Assembly: GCA_029974635.1 (NCBI GenBank)
Contig: JARKQY010000009.1
Location: 1-64,000, forward strand
Length of the DNA stretch: 64,000 nucleotides
Direction of reading: 5' to 3'
Origin: Bacillota bacterium
GTDB lineage: Bacteria > Bacillota > UBA4882 > UBA8346
Shown: positions 19,135 to 27,680 of the stretch, piece after piece
How the letters are laid out: each line of letters starts with the position of its first letter
Position numbering within the stretch: the first letter of the stretch is position 1
The notes under the pieces: generated by a model
The model's database searches: none
What the model was told of the DNA's origin: nothing
Seen by the model: only the letters and a program-made list of their open reading frames with translations
Translations under genes and position numbers: made by a program

Positions 19135-19323
19135 TTAATCTTCACCCCGGACTTTTTTGCTCATTTCAAGCTTAACGGCTTTATTGGCGTCTTGGCTTGC
19201 TCCTTCTTGCTCCAATTGAGGTTCCTGAGATCGGATCTCACGGGGTTTGGGATGCCCCTTCCGTAAATCAGCCTGAACTCCGACTTCTTTTCCAACATCG
19301 TTTGGAGTAACTTGTTTCCCCAC
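19135..19323 (-). CDS. Small hydrophilic protein of unknown function (62 aa)
   Basis: A short, very charged, Cys-free protein without membrane segments (K, E, Q and R rich). The GTG at 19321-19323 has an ideal GGGAGGTG site 6 nt upstream; the GTG three codons earlier (19330-19332) has none. A strong terminator follows the stop, so it appears to be a real monocistronic gene. Its composition resembles small acidic/basic spore or stress proteins, but no SASP motif was recognised. Function unknown. Confidence 0.6.
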   Translation of the reverse strand: MGKQVTPNDVGKEVGVQADLRKGHPKPREIRSQEPQLEQEGASQDANKAVKLEMSKKVRGED

Positions 19324-19523
19324 TCTACTCACCTCCCGGTCTATTTTTCCCCAAAACTATATATTATTCCGGTACCATCCCCAAAATAAATTCCCGCCTC
19401 CGGTGAAAGAGGGGGAACTGGTTTAAAAATGAGTTATACTGTTATTTTTAGGAACCGGAGCATGCCATGATTTCCATTGGAAAACGCCATTTCTTACCTG
19501 TTACCTTACTAAAGTCCCTGGAA

Positions 19524-19565
19524 ATTAAAATCCTTAGAGATCAGAAAATCCTTCCGGATTTTAAT
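19524..19565. terminator. Hairpin after ilvE with alternative pairing
   Basis: Perfect 10-bp arms ATTAAAATCC (19524-19533) and GGATTTTAAT (19556-19565), with a second AAAATCC (19546-19552) that can compete for the same partner. It lies 33 bp downstream of the ilvE stop on the minus strand. There is no long U-tract. Confidence 0.5.
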
Positions 19566-19597
19566 CCCCAAGGATAAAAACCGCTTAAAACTTAAAA

Positions 19598-20677
19598 TTA
19601 TAAGGCGCCAATCGCCTGTACCCAAGCAAAGGGGTCGGCAGCTTTACCATATTGAATATCCACCAGTTTGGTATACAGTTCCCGGGTAACATCCCCGACT
19701 TGGTTATTGTTCACCAAGTAGTTTTTATCTCTAAAATACAATGAACCAACCGGCGAAATGACCGCTGCGGTTCCCGAACCGAACGCTTCAGTGAGCGAAC
19801 CGCCTTGCAGCCCTTCAACAACCTCATCAATGGAGATCGGCCGTTCCTCAACCTGATAACCCAAGCTTTGGGCCAATTGGATTACGGAAGCCCTAGTTAT
19901 TCCAGGAAGAATTGAGCCGTTAAGGTTCGGAGTCACCAGTTTCCTGCCGAAAACGAAAAACATATTCATGGATCCGACTTCTTCAACATATTTGTTTTCG
20001 CGGGCATCCAGCCATAAAACTTGGGTAAATCCTTTTTCGGCGGCTTTGGCAGCTGCCATTAAACTGGCGGCATAATTCCCTCCGGTTTTGGCCTCGCCGA
20101 CCCCGCCGATGACGGCCCGGGTATAAAAATCCTCCACATAAAGGCTTATCGGATTAAAACCTTCTTTATAATAGGCTCCTACCGGACTTAAAATAATGAA
20201 AAATAAATATTCAGAAGCCGGATGCACCCCTAAGGCCGCACCCAATCCCACCAGCGTTGGACGGATATACAGGGAAGTGCCCGGCGCCTTCGGAATCCAA
20301 CGTTTTTCCAGGTTGACCAGGGCTTTGACGCTCTCCAAAAAATATTCCTCGGGAAATGGTTCCATGCACATCCTCTTGGCTGAAGAATACATCCGTTTGG
20401 CATTTTGCTCGGGACGGAACAATAAAATACGGCCGTCGGGAGCTACATAAGCCTTCAAGCCTTCAAAGATCTCCTGACTGTAGTGAAGGACCACGGCTGC
20501 CGGATTTATTTCAAAAGGAGTATAAGGGCCGATCTTAGACTCAACCCATCCCTTCCCCGGTTGAAATCTCATGGTAAACATGTAATCGGTAAAAACCTGA
20601 CCAAAGCCTAGTTTCCCCGGATCTGAATATAAGGGTTTCAGTTCATTATCCAGGATTTTCTCAATTTGAATCTGCAT
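19598..20677 (-). CDS. ilvE: Branched-chain amino acid aminotransferase
   Basis: A class IV PLP aminotransferase that interconverts Leu, Ile and Val with their 2-oxo acids. The 359-residue form with N-terminal 'GFGQVFTDYMFTMRF' matches the larger (class II) BCAT group. The PLP lysine lies in GEAKTGGNYAAS and the phosphate-binding loop in GSGTAAVISPVG. The first in-frame ATG at 20707 is 10 codons early; the ATG at 20675-20677 with GGGAG 7 nt upstream is chosen. No ilv/leu operon genes or T-box leader are visible next to it. Confidence 0.94.
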   Translation of the reverse strand: MQIQIEKILDNELKPLYSDPGKLGFGQVFTDYMFTMRFQPGKGWVESKIGPYTPFEINPAAVVLHYSQEIFEGLKAYVAPDGRILLFRPEQNAKRMYSSAKRMCMEPFPEEYFLESVKALVNLEKRWIPKAPGTSLYIRPTLVGLGAALGVHPASEYLFFIILSPVGAYYKEGFNPISLYVEDFYTRAVIGGVGEAKTGGNYAASLMAAAKAAEKGFTQVLWLDARENKYVEEVGSMNMFFVFGRKLVTPNLNGSILPGITRASVIQLAQSLGYQVEERPISIDEVVEGLQGGSLTEAFGSGTAAVISPVGSLYFRDKNYLVNNNQVGDVTRELYTKLVDIQYGKAADPFAWVQAIGAL

Positions 20678-20768
20678 TTTAATACTCCCTTTCTTTCGTA
20701 TAGGCATCCTTCAACCTGGACCTCTGCTTACTATATAAGTCGAAATATTAATTTGAATTTATAAAAGA

Positions 20769-20936
20769 CTACCGGTATTCCAAAATTCGCATCAATTTTG
20801 CAACCGTCAAATCAAGTTTTGTAGCCATCTCGTAGCTTTCTTCATCTTCCAAGCAGGGCGAACCGGAAGAACTCAATAAGTCCTTTTTAATTTCACCCAA
20901 TTCCTTTTCAAACTGCAATAATTCGTTTTCCAACAT
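20769..20936 (-). CDS. Spo0E-like aspartyl-phosphate phosphatase
   Basis: 55 residues forming two predicted helices: 'LLQFEKELGEIKKDLL' and 'MATKLDLTVAKLMRIL'. The second contains a degenerate form of the family SQELDxLI motif (ATKLDLTVAKL). Family members dephosphorylate Spo0A~P and so delay sporulation. The ATG at 20934-20936 follows GGGTGG at short spacing; the longer frame to 21044 begins in sequence that looks non-coding. The motif match is partial, so a different small helical protein cannot be excluded. It supports a spore-forming lineage. Confidence 0.6.
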   Translation of the reverse strand: MLENELLQFEKELGEIKKDLLSSSGSPCLEDEESYEMATKLDLTVAKLMRILEYR

Positions 20937-21095
20937 GCAACCACCCAAAAAAGTTATCAATATACTGATTATATTGATAACCGGATAGGATTGCAAACCA
21001 AGGTAAAGCCATAAAGAGCGCTTTTTCACCACACTACAGCGCAAAAATTTAACTTTTCGACCGAAACCAACCGCTTTGCATTTATTAATTAAATT

Positions 21096-21572
21096 TTAAG
21101 TTGAAACAGCTTCGATTCCGGTGGAACCGAATCCACCTTCTCCCCGGACCGAATCTCCCAACTCGGAGACCAAATCCCAAGTGATCCGGTAAATCGGGAA
21201 GAAAGCCAACTGGGCGATCCGGTCGCCGGGCTTGACGACAAAATCATTCCGGCTTTCATTCTTTACCAGGCAAATAATTTCACCCCGGTAATCGCTGTCA
21301 ATCACTCCTACAGCATTTGATAATGAAATACCATGTTTTGACGCCAATCCGCTTCTGGGAAAAACCAATGCCACCATATCCGGGCTGGGAAGTTCAATTG
21401 CAACCCCAGTAGGGACTTTACCGTTTTCTCCGGCCGGGATTACAATCGGTTCCCCGCAGCAGGCATGGAGATCCATCGCCGCAGAACCATCGGTAGCGTA
21501 AAAAGGCATTGGTATTATTTGGTTGATTAACGGCGATACGGCTTTTACCTTTATTGAAATTTTAGAAGTCAC
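21096..21572 (-). CDS. dut: dUTP diphosphatase (trimeric dUTPase)
   Basis: Hydrolyses dUTP to dUMP and pyrophosphate. The five family motifs are visible: 'GSAAMDLHAC' (I), 'PRSGLASKHGI' (II), 'GVIDSDYRGEI' (III), 'KPGDRIAQL' (IV) and C-terminal 'RGEGGFGSTG' (V). 158 residues is usual. The GTG start overlaps the stop of the upstream M16 peptidase gene by 11 nt, so the two are translationally coupled; the same pairing is common in Bacillota. Confidence 0.96.
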   Translation of the reverse strand: MTSKISIKVKAVSPLINQIIPMPFYATDGSAAMDLHACCGEPIVIPAGENGKVPTGVAIELPSPDMVALVFPRSGLASKHGISLSNAVGVIDSDYRGEIICLVKNESRNDFVVKPGDRIAQLAFFPIYRITWDLVSELGDSVRGEGGFGSTGIEAVST

Positions 21573-22824
21573 TGTATTTTTGCCTCATGAATTCAGAATC
21601 CTCCGGAAAAGGCCCAATAGCTGCCAATATCATTTTTTGCTCGCCAAAAAACTGCCGGGCAACCCGTAAAATCGCTTCCTGAGTAACCGTTTCTATTTTC
21701 GCCACACTTTCTTCCGGTGTAAGCAACTGATCGCCGAATAACTCCGTTTTTGCAATCCGGCTCATCCGGTTGCAGGTACTTTCCAAACTTAATAAGAGAT
21801 TGCCCCTTAATTGATCCTTCGCCCTGGTTAACTCCGGTTCCTCCACCAACTCTTCGGTAAAACGGCTGATTTCCCTTTTAATAATTCGCAGGACTTCTTC
21901 ATAATTATGTAAGCTGGTTCCGGCATAAACCGAAAAAATACCCGTATCTCGATATGAAGCATGGTTTGAACCGGTTACATATACCAGTCCCCGTTCTTCG
22001 CGCAGTTGTTGGAAAAGCCGGGAGCTTACACTTCCTCCTAAAATACTGTCCATTACAAAAACCGCATATTTATCGGGATGTTGCCGCCCGATACCTCTGG
22101 CCCCCAGACAAAGATGTACCTGTTCAATATCTTTCCGCTTGATGATTACCTCCGGATCCATCGCGGGAACAGGTGGAATCTCCTGTTTTTTCACACCGGA
22201 CAGCGCAGAAAACCGCTGTTCAACTTCTGCCACAATCTGGTCAAATTGCACATTTCCCGCTACTGCAAAAACGATATTATCAGGTGTATAATGCTGTTTA
22301 AGATATTCATGGATTACCGCCCGATCAACCCTGCCGATAGTCGCCGGGGTGCCTAAAATGGTCCATCCCAGCGGATGACCTCTTAAAGCGGATTGGGCCA
22401 ATATGTCATGGATGATGTCGTCGGGAGAATCCTCATAGGACTTAATTTCTTCCAGGATTACCGATTTTTCCTTTTCAATCTCGTCGGGGTCAAATAGCGA
22501 TTGGGTAACCATATCCGATAGAAGATCGACTCCCAGCTTGAAGTGCTGGTCCAGCACTTTGGCGTAAAAACAGGTGTACTCTTTGGTGGTAAAAGCGTTC
22601 AACTGGCCGCCCACCGCATCAATGGTCTCGGCAATCTGTTTTGCAGTTCTGCGGGCAGTTCCTTTAAAGAACATATGCTCAATAAAATGAGAAACCCCGT
22701 TATAATAAGGATTTTCATAACGGGAACCGGAACCGACCCAGACTCCCAGTGATACGGAACGGACATGCGGAATGGTTTCACATATGATCCTTAATCCATT
22801 TGAAAGCGTTGCGCGTTGGTACAT
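21562..22824 (-). CDS. M16-family zinc peptidase (MlpA/YmxG-like)
   Basis: 420 residues similar to mitochondrial processing peptidase beta. The inverted zinc motif HxxEH is HFIEH at 46-50, and the C-terminal half has the R/Y substrate-binding region 'SSRLFQQLREERGLVY'. In Bacillus the orthologue sits beside ylxY and has been linked to protease regulation; here a YlxY-like deacetylase is 1.8 kb away, with the GH18 gene inserted between. GGAAG precedes the ATG. It is the first gene of the minus-strand block and overlaps dut. Confidence 0.93.
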   Translation of the reverse strand: MYQRATLSNGLRIICETIPHVRSVSLGVWVGSGSRYENPYYNGVSHFIEHMFFKGTARRTAKQIAETIDAVGGQLNAFTTKEYTCFYAKVLDQHFKLGVDLLSDMVTQSLFDPDEIEKEKSVILEEIKSYEDSPDDIIHDILAQSALRGHPLGWTILGTPATIGRVDRAVIHEYLKQHYTPDNIVFAVAGNVQFDQIVAEVEQRFSALSGVKKQEIPPVPAMDPEVIIKRKDIEQVHLCLGARGIGRQHPDKYAVFVMDSILGGSVSSRLFQQLREERGLVYVTGSNHASYRDTGIFSVYAGTSLHNYEEVLRIIKREISRFTEELVEEPELTRAKDQLRGNLLLSLESTCNRMSRIAKTELFGDQLLTPEESVAKIETVTQEAILRVARQFFGEQKMILAAIGPFPEDSEFMRQKYSDF

Positions 22825-23195
22825 GTTCTTCCTTTATCATAATATTGTTATTTTAAAGCCCATTTTGCTTTAATAACTAAAGTTTCGCTTTGCTTTTCGT
22901 AAAATCCTCTTTTTGAACATTTACTCCGCTGATAATAATTTGATGGTCATGGTTTACAGTATTACCGTATTACAGTTAAGCTGGTGCAATGTACTTGAAG
23001 GTTTCGGCAATGATTTGCCGAATCGAAAAATAGTCCGATCTATATGCAATGTCATAAATTTTATCGCATCGCTTGATACTTTTTGTTGATACAGTAAAAA
23101 GAGATGCATCAAGTAAAGGAATTGTCATAGACAATTTTTAAATTAAAGATTCGTGAAAATAACCCTGTTAATTAGGATATTGAAAGGAGTCCCTG
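22825..23195. other. Divergent promoter gap with two small hairpins
   Basis: 371 bp between the M16 gene (minus) and GH18 gene (plus). It contains a perfect 8-bp stem with TTCGGCAA (23003-23010) and TTGCCGAA (23015-23022), and a second palindrome ATTGTC-ATA-GACAAT (23121-23135) followed by TTTTTA. These could be operators or leader structures. No gene or recognisable riboswitch was found. Confidence 0.4.
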
Positions 23196-24497
23196 ATGCA
23201 AGGCAATATAATAACGACGGTTTTAGCGTTACTTGTTTATGTAGCATCAGGTTTATTCGGCGGCAACACTAATCAAGGTATGCCATCCAATCCTTCCGGT
23301 TCTTACTCAACGGATTATAGCCAATCAACAAGTATTTTTCCCTTTGCGGGAAAACTTGCCGGCACCCAGGCCAATCTTCGTAAGGAACCTGTCTCCGGCA
23401 GTGAAACAACCGGAACCGTGGCGACAAACTCCCGTTTATTAGTGCTGAATCAAAAGAGCGGCTATTATTTAGTCCAAACTGATTCTAATCAGCAAGGCTG
23501 GTTGCCTTCCTGGATGGTTTCAAAAACGAACTATGCCGCCACAAATACTACCAATAAAATAATTGCCGGTTATTATGTGGAGAATTACAAAGACGATCCT
23601 GTGGGATATCAAGTCCTGGCCCAAAATTTAGCGGCTATCAACACTGTAATTCCGTTCTCGTATAAAGTCGATCAGTATGGCAGTATAAACGGCAGCCATT
23701 ATTCGAAGCCGATGACTTTAGCCCGTTCCAACGGTATCAATACTTTGGCGTTAGTTAATAACATCCAGGGAAGCAATTTTGACAGCAATGCCATCCACCG
23801 TATGCTGACCAATTCAAGCGCCCGTTCCAAGGCTATCAGCGGGATCGTCCGGGTAGTACTGGAGAACGGTTATCAAGGGGTAAATATTGACTTTGAAAAT
23901 GTCCCCAGTCGCGATCGGAGTTACTTGACAACGTTTTTCAAGGAATTGTCCGCCGCCCTGCGGCCGAAAAATCTGTTGGTTACGGCTTCCCTCCCGGCGA
24001 AAACATATGACGATACAAAATCACAGCACTCGGGAGCTTTTGATTACAAGAGTTTATCCCTTTATCTGGATCAAGTCATGATAATGACTTATGATGAACA
24101 TTATGCGGGCGGTAGTCCCGGGCCGGTAGCGTCTTACCCTTGGGTGGAAAAGGTAATTAAATATACGCTGCAGTGCTTCCCGGCGAATAAAATTGTAGTA
24201 GGGATCGCTGCGTATGGTTACGATTGGGGTTGGGGCTCCGGAAAGGCCTTAAATTATAAAGGCATTCAAAATCTGATTGCCAAACACAAAATCACCCCAA
24301 AATGGCACGCCACATACAAAGTGCCGTATTTCACTTACAGCAGTTGGGGGATTAAACACCAGGTTTGGTATGAAGATCATTATAGTACTGCGAGTAAAAT
24401 GCAATTGGTCAAAAATTATGGCTTGCGGGGAGTAGCTGTGTGGCGCTTAGGCTATGAGGATCCAAAAATCTGGAGTACAATTCAGCAACAATTGTAA
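23196..24497 (+). CDS. Exported SH3b + GH18 hydrolase (spore-germination type)
   Basis: 433 residues. An N-terminal hydrophobic export segment (about 5-22) leads to a low-complexity linker, a bacterial SH3 domain (about 52-110) and a GH18 TIM barrel (about 122-433). The catalytic DxE is in GVNIDFENV (D232, E234). The closest known group is the SleL/YaaH-type N-acetylglucosaminidases that cut spore cortex or cell-wall glycan. The SH3b domain replaces the LysM repeats usual there. AAAGGAG precedes the ATG. It lies alone on the plus strand and ends at a bidirectional terminator. Confidence 0.9.
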   Translation: MQGNIITTVLALLVYVASGLFGGNTNQGMPSNPSGSYSTDYSQSTSIFPFAGKLAGTQANLRKEPVSGSETTGTVATNSRLLVLNQKSGYYLVQTDSNQQGWLPSWMVSKTNYAATNTTNKIIAGYYVENYKDDPVGYQVLAQNLAAINTVIPFSYKVDQYGSINGSHYSKPMTLARSNGINTLALVNNIQGSNFDSNAIHRMLTNSSARSKAISGIVRVVLENGYQGVNIDFENVPSRDRSYLTTFFKELSAALRPKNLLVTASLPAKTYDDTKSQHSGAFDYKSLSLYLDQVMIMTYDEHYAGGSPGPVASYPWVEKVIKYTLQCFPANKIVVGIAAYGYDWGWGSGKALNYKGIQNLIAKHKITPKWHATYKVPYFTYSSWGIKHQVWYEDHYSTASKMQLVKNYGLRGVAVWRLGYEDPKIWSTIQQQL

Positions 24498-24540
24498 GAA
24501 GTGTGATAAACCCTATTCTTAACAAAAAAGCGCCCGCTTC
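24496..24540. repeat. 45-46 bp AAGAAG..CTTC element, copy 2
   Basis: Begins inside the GH18 stop codon (TAA at 24495-24497) with AAGAAGTGTGATAAACCC, has the same ATTCTTAACAAAAA core as copy 3 (28449) and ends GCGCCCGCTTC. Confidence 0.7.
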
Positions 24541-24548
24541 CACCGCAG

Positions 24549-24613
24549 AAGTTATGTGAAAAAGCAAGATGAATAATTTTTGTTTTACTGAAGCAACCTT
24601 TTTCACATAACTT
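24549..24613. repeat. Perfect 16-bp inverted repeat after GH18
   Basis: AAGTTATGTGAAAAAG (24549-24564) and CTTTTTCACATAACTT (24598-24613) match perfectly over 16 bp across a 33-nt spacer. It lies between the dispersed repeat and the terminator. Not found again in the window. Confidence 0.7.
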
Positions 24614-24624
24614 TTCCATCAAGT

Positions 24625-24658
24625 AAAAGAGGCTGGTCCAAGGGATAGCCTCTTTTTT
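24625..24658. terminator. Bidirectional terminator between GH18 and the deacetylase
   Basis: Perfect arms AAAAGAGGCT (24625-24634) and AGCCTCTTTT (24647-24656) with a T-run on the plus strand and the A-run giving T on the minus strand. The two genes converge on it. Confidence 0.9.
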
Positions 24659-24673
24659 GTGTTTTCTTTCAAA

Positions 24674-25663
24674 CTATAAAACCGACGAAACGGTGCCTGG
24701 TTCCAAACCTTTTTTGCGGAGCTCGCGGATTATGTCTTTTATTACGGTTTTAGTCACGACAGTTGGATGAAACAGGATGATTCCACCGGATTCAATCTTT
24801 GAAAGAACGCGTTGCATCATGATATCCGGCGCCGGTTTTTTCCAATCCACCGAATCAACTGACCACATAATGGTCCGGTACCCTATTTCTCCGGCGGCGC
24901 TGACAATTTGGGAGGTCAATTCGCCGTAGGGAGGAGCAAATAAAGACGCCGGTTTCTTTCCGGTGACCGTTTGAATTAAAGCGGTATTTTCAAGAATTAG
25001 TTTTTTTAGTTGATCCCGGTTCATTTGAGCAGGGTGTCCGTGATACAACCCGTGATTGGCCAACTCATGCCCGGCGGCGGCTATTGACTTAACCATCTCC
25101 GGAAAGGCCTTCACCCAGGTCCCCACCAAAAAGAAGGTGGCCTTTACCTTCTCTTCTTGAAAGATTCGCAGCATTTCCGGTAGATACTCCTCGCCCCAGG
25201 CAACATTCACTGCCAGCGCAACCCTTGAAGAATCCCGTCTCCCGGAATAAACCGGTTTAAAGTACTCTTCGGAGATGGGCGGTGAAATATTATTTATCAG
25301 CACCTTTAAGCTGACACCGGATTTCGCCGTACAAACCTTGTTCACAGTGGCCGCTATATCCACTTTTCTCCCGGACTTGGCCGGTATGATCTCACCAGTC
25401 TCCGGGAAATAGCTGGCATTTTGCGGCTCACGATCGATTCGTACGGCCATTGATTTAACGACCCTGGTTACCTCATCCGGAAGCAGTCCTCCGACAGGAT
25501 ACTCTTCCAATCTCACGCCGGCTTTCACACCGATAATTTTCCGGGACATATGTTTCCAGCTTATAAAAATCCCGGTCACCAATAACACGCCAAGGAACAG
25601 ATAAATTCCGGCACGAAGTTGTTTCGGTCCCAGAAAAAAAATCACCATATTCCCCACCCCCAT
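24674..25663 (-). CDS. Polysaccharide-deacetylase-like protein (YlxY type)
   Basis: 329 residues: one N-terminal membrane anchor (about 16-35), a linker domain and a NodB-fold domain from about residue 145. The zinc-binding HxxxH motif is present in ANHGLYHGHP and the RxxxP-like loop as 'FAPPYGE'. The first NodB motif, usually TFDDG, reads VNVAWGEE, so the catalytic-base Asp is missing. YlxY-family proteins lie near the M16 peptidase in Bacillus, as here. It may be a weak or non-catalytic peptidoglycan-binding protein. ATG at 25663 is used; the ATG at 25648 with a G-rich site is also possible. Confidence 0.8.
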   Translation of the reverse strand: MGVGNMVIFFLGPKQLRAGIYLFLGVLLVTGIFISWKHMSRKIIGVKAGVRLEEYPVGGLLPDEVTRVVKSMAVRIDREPQNASYFPETGEIIPAKSGRKVDIAATVNKVCTAKSGVSLKVLINNISPPISEEYFKPVYSGRRDSSRVALAVNVAWGEEYLPEMLRIFQEEKVKATFFLVGTWVKAFPEMVKSIAAAGHELANHGLYHGHPAQMNRDQLKKLILENTALIQTVTGKKPASLFAPPYGELTSQIVSAAGEIGYRTIMWSVDSVDWKKPAPDIMMQRVLSKIESGGIILFHPTVVTKTVIKDIIRELRKKGLEPGTVSSVL

Positions 25664-25713
25664 TATCGGTTTAGTTTTATTCAGATTAGGGGTGAGATAT
25701 TACATATATCCGA

Positions 25714-26454
25714 CTAATCATTCTCCGTACTTTCATTAATAAGGTATTTAGCTGCTACGGTTTGAATGGAGCAAGGAGACGGCAAACCCTTATGTAACAA
25801 TTGCAAAGCTTCCAGATCAGATTGCCAGACGATATCTCCGGGAGCAACCAGGAGAAGGCTCCCCTGTTCATATGAGGTTAATAATTGATTATTCTTCAAA
25901 TAATAATGCTCCTGGCACTTGACAGTGGCATATAAACGCATCAGCGGCGGAATATCAACCGGTCGAAACCACAATTTGATTTCTCTCTCGGCATCCCCGA
26001 GGTTGGCTGACGCATGAATCAGGTTATCCATCCGGTCGCCAAGGAAATTTCCCGCTTCGTCTTTAATGGGAACAATAGTTCCCAGCGCCCGGATGCAGCC
26101 GGGCTTGTTGTCCCGCGCATTATGCGGGTTCGTTGGTCCAGCGATATCCCGGATTTTTTGAATCGCCCCCGGTCCTTGATAAACAAAAGCAACTACCCGG
26201 CGTTTGTCTGGCTCATTGGGATAATGGACATTGCCACGGATATACTCGATCAATGACGGATAAAACCCTTTGCCCCGGTGCTCGGCATAATGCTCCTCAG
26301 CCAGCATTTGGCTGACCTGAACGATCTTAGCTCCTGCAAAACGAAGGGCGGTATGAAATTCAGATAGTTGCGATAAAACATACCCGGTCAAGGAGTTCTT
26401 CAGGGCATCGGGTTTAATAAGGACAAGCGTTTGTTCAAGTTCTGTTAAGTTCAT
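25714..26454 (-). CDS. Nucleoside-diphosphate-kinase-like protein with C-terminal extension
   Basis: The first 170 residues or so are an NDK domain: 'LVLIKPDAL', 'YIRGNV' and the phosphohistidine segment NLIHASAN. The active-site His is kept, but the usual HGSDS reads HASAN. The domain has an inserted loop before that His ('PIKDEAGNFLGDR') and a further 75-residue C-terminal tail with no known domain, giving 246 residues instead of about 140-150. It may be a dedicated family rather than the housekeeping kinase. It starts 17 bp after lpxB ends, so they share an operon. Confidence 0.78.
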   Translation of the reverse strand: MNLTELEQTLVLIKPDALKNSLTGYVLSQLSEFHTALRFAGAKIVQVSQMLAEEHYAEHRGKGFYPSLIEYIRGNVHYPNEPDKRRVVAFVYQGPGAIQKIRDIAGPTNPHNARDNKPGCIRALGTIVPIKDEAGNFLGDRMDNLIHASANLGDAEREIKLWFRPVDIPPLMRLYATVKCQEHYYLKNNQLLTSYEQGSLLLVAPGDIVWQSDLEALQLLHKGLPSPCSIQTVAAKYLINESTEND

Positions 26455-26471
26455 AGCTGTTTTTTCCTTTC

Positions 26472-27629
26472 TTATTTTTTTATCAATATCTTTACGATTA
26501 AGTCCCCCGCCCGCTCCATTACTCCGGGCGGTCCGATCATTTCTTTAATTTTGGCAAGTTCATGGCGAATTTTGGTGCTGAACTGTTTATCGGTTAAAAT
26601 CTGATACAGGGCCTCTCTGATATTATCGGGGGTTAAATCGGTTTGCGTAAATTCCGGCACTACCTTGCGGCCAAGAATCAAATTCGGCAGTCCGATGATT
26701 ATCGGTTTCCCTTTATGCTCCGGTGATTCCAGCCGTTTATAGATAAAAAACGTAAGCTTGGAAAGCTGATACACAATCACCATCGGAGTGTTTAAAATAG
26801 CCGCCTCCAAAGTGGCGGTGCCCGATGCGATTACTGCTCCATCCGCGGCTGCCAGTAAATCATAAACTCCGGTTGACACAAGATTTACTTCAACAGAGTA
26901 ACTTTTTAGCAAGCTATTCAGCCAATCCCGGTTAATTGAGGCGGCCACAGGCACTACCCATTTGATTTTAAGAACGGTGTCCAATTGCTGCGCGGCCGTT
27001 AACATCGGGGGCAGCAACCGCTGGATCTCCTGCCGCCGGCTTCCCGGTAAAAGGGCCACCAGTTTTTCTCCGGGCGCAATTCCTATTTGGGAGCGATAAT
27101 CGGCTGGTTTAATTTGGCTGTGAACCCGGTCAATCAATGGATGGCCGATATAAGTAACTTCGGTTCCAAATTTCCGGTAAAATTCGGCCTCGAAAGGCAA
27201 TACAGCCATCAAAAGCCTGACTCGCGCCGCTAGCTTGACTGCCCGATCCTGTCCATAGGCCCAGGCTGATGGTGAAAACATACAAACCACAGGAATGCTC
27301 CGCTTTTTAGCTTCTTTGGCCAGTGGAAGGTTAAAGCCTCCCGAATCCAGCCAAATTATCAAATCCGGGGGGCGGCGATCCCATTCCGTTCCAATTTGCT
27401 GCAAAAGCTTTTTCATTTGCCGGATATTTTTGAGGGCTTCAATAAATCCGATGGTACTCCGGGATAGGGGATCAAATAAAACTTCCATCCCCGCACCGGC
27501 CATCCGCGGACCGCCAATGCCCCAGAAAACGGCTTCAGGAAGCAGCCGCCGGATGGATTGAATCAATACTTCACCATGCATATCCCCGGAAAATTCACAG
27601 GTGGATAAGAAAATAAGCGGTGGTTTCAT
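26472..27629 (-). CDS. lpxB: Lipid-A-disaccharide synthase
   Basis: A GT19 glycosyltransferase that joins UDP-2,3-diacylglucosamine and lipid X on the inner face of the cytoplasmic membrane. The N-terminal 'ECSGD'-type motif reads CEFSGDMHGE, followed by GIGGPRM; the UDP-binding half has LLPGSRRQEI and ASGTATLEAAI. 385 residues is the family length. It implies lipopolysaccharide-type lipid A and hence an outer membrane, which is restricted to a few Bacillota lineages. No other lpx gene is in the window, though DUF2993 and NDK-like genes flank it in one operon. GAGGA precedes the ATG by 8 nt. Confidence 0.95.
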   Translation of the reverse strand: MKPPLIFLSTCEFSGDMHGEVLIQSIRRLLPEAVFWGIGGPRMAGAGMEVLFDPLSRSTIGFIEALKNIRQMKKLLQQIGTEWDRRPPDLIIWLDSGGFNLPLAKEAKKRSIPVVCMFSPSAWAYGQDRAVKLAARVRLLMAVLPFEAEFYRKFGTEVTYIGHPLIDRVHSQIKPADYRSQIGIAPGEKLVALLPGSRRQEIQRLLPPMLTAAQQLDTVLKIKWVVPVAASINRDWLNSLLKSYSVEVNLVSTGVYDLLAAADGAVIASGTATLEAAILNTPMVIVYQLSKLTFFIYKRLESPEHKGKPIIIGLPNLILGRKVVPEFTQTDLTPDNIREALYQILTDKQFSTKIRHELAKIKEMIGPPGVMERAGDLIVKILIKK

Positions 27630-27680
27630 TCTGAAAATCCTCTAAATTTTTTTAGAAAGTATTCGCGATTTCATAACCTT

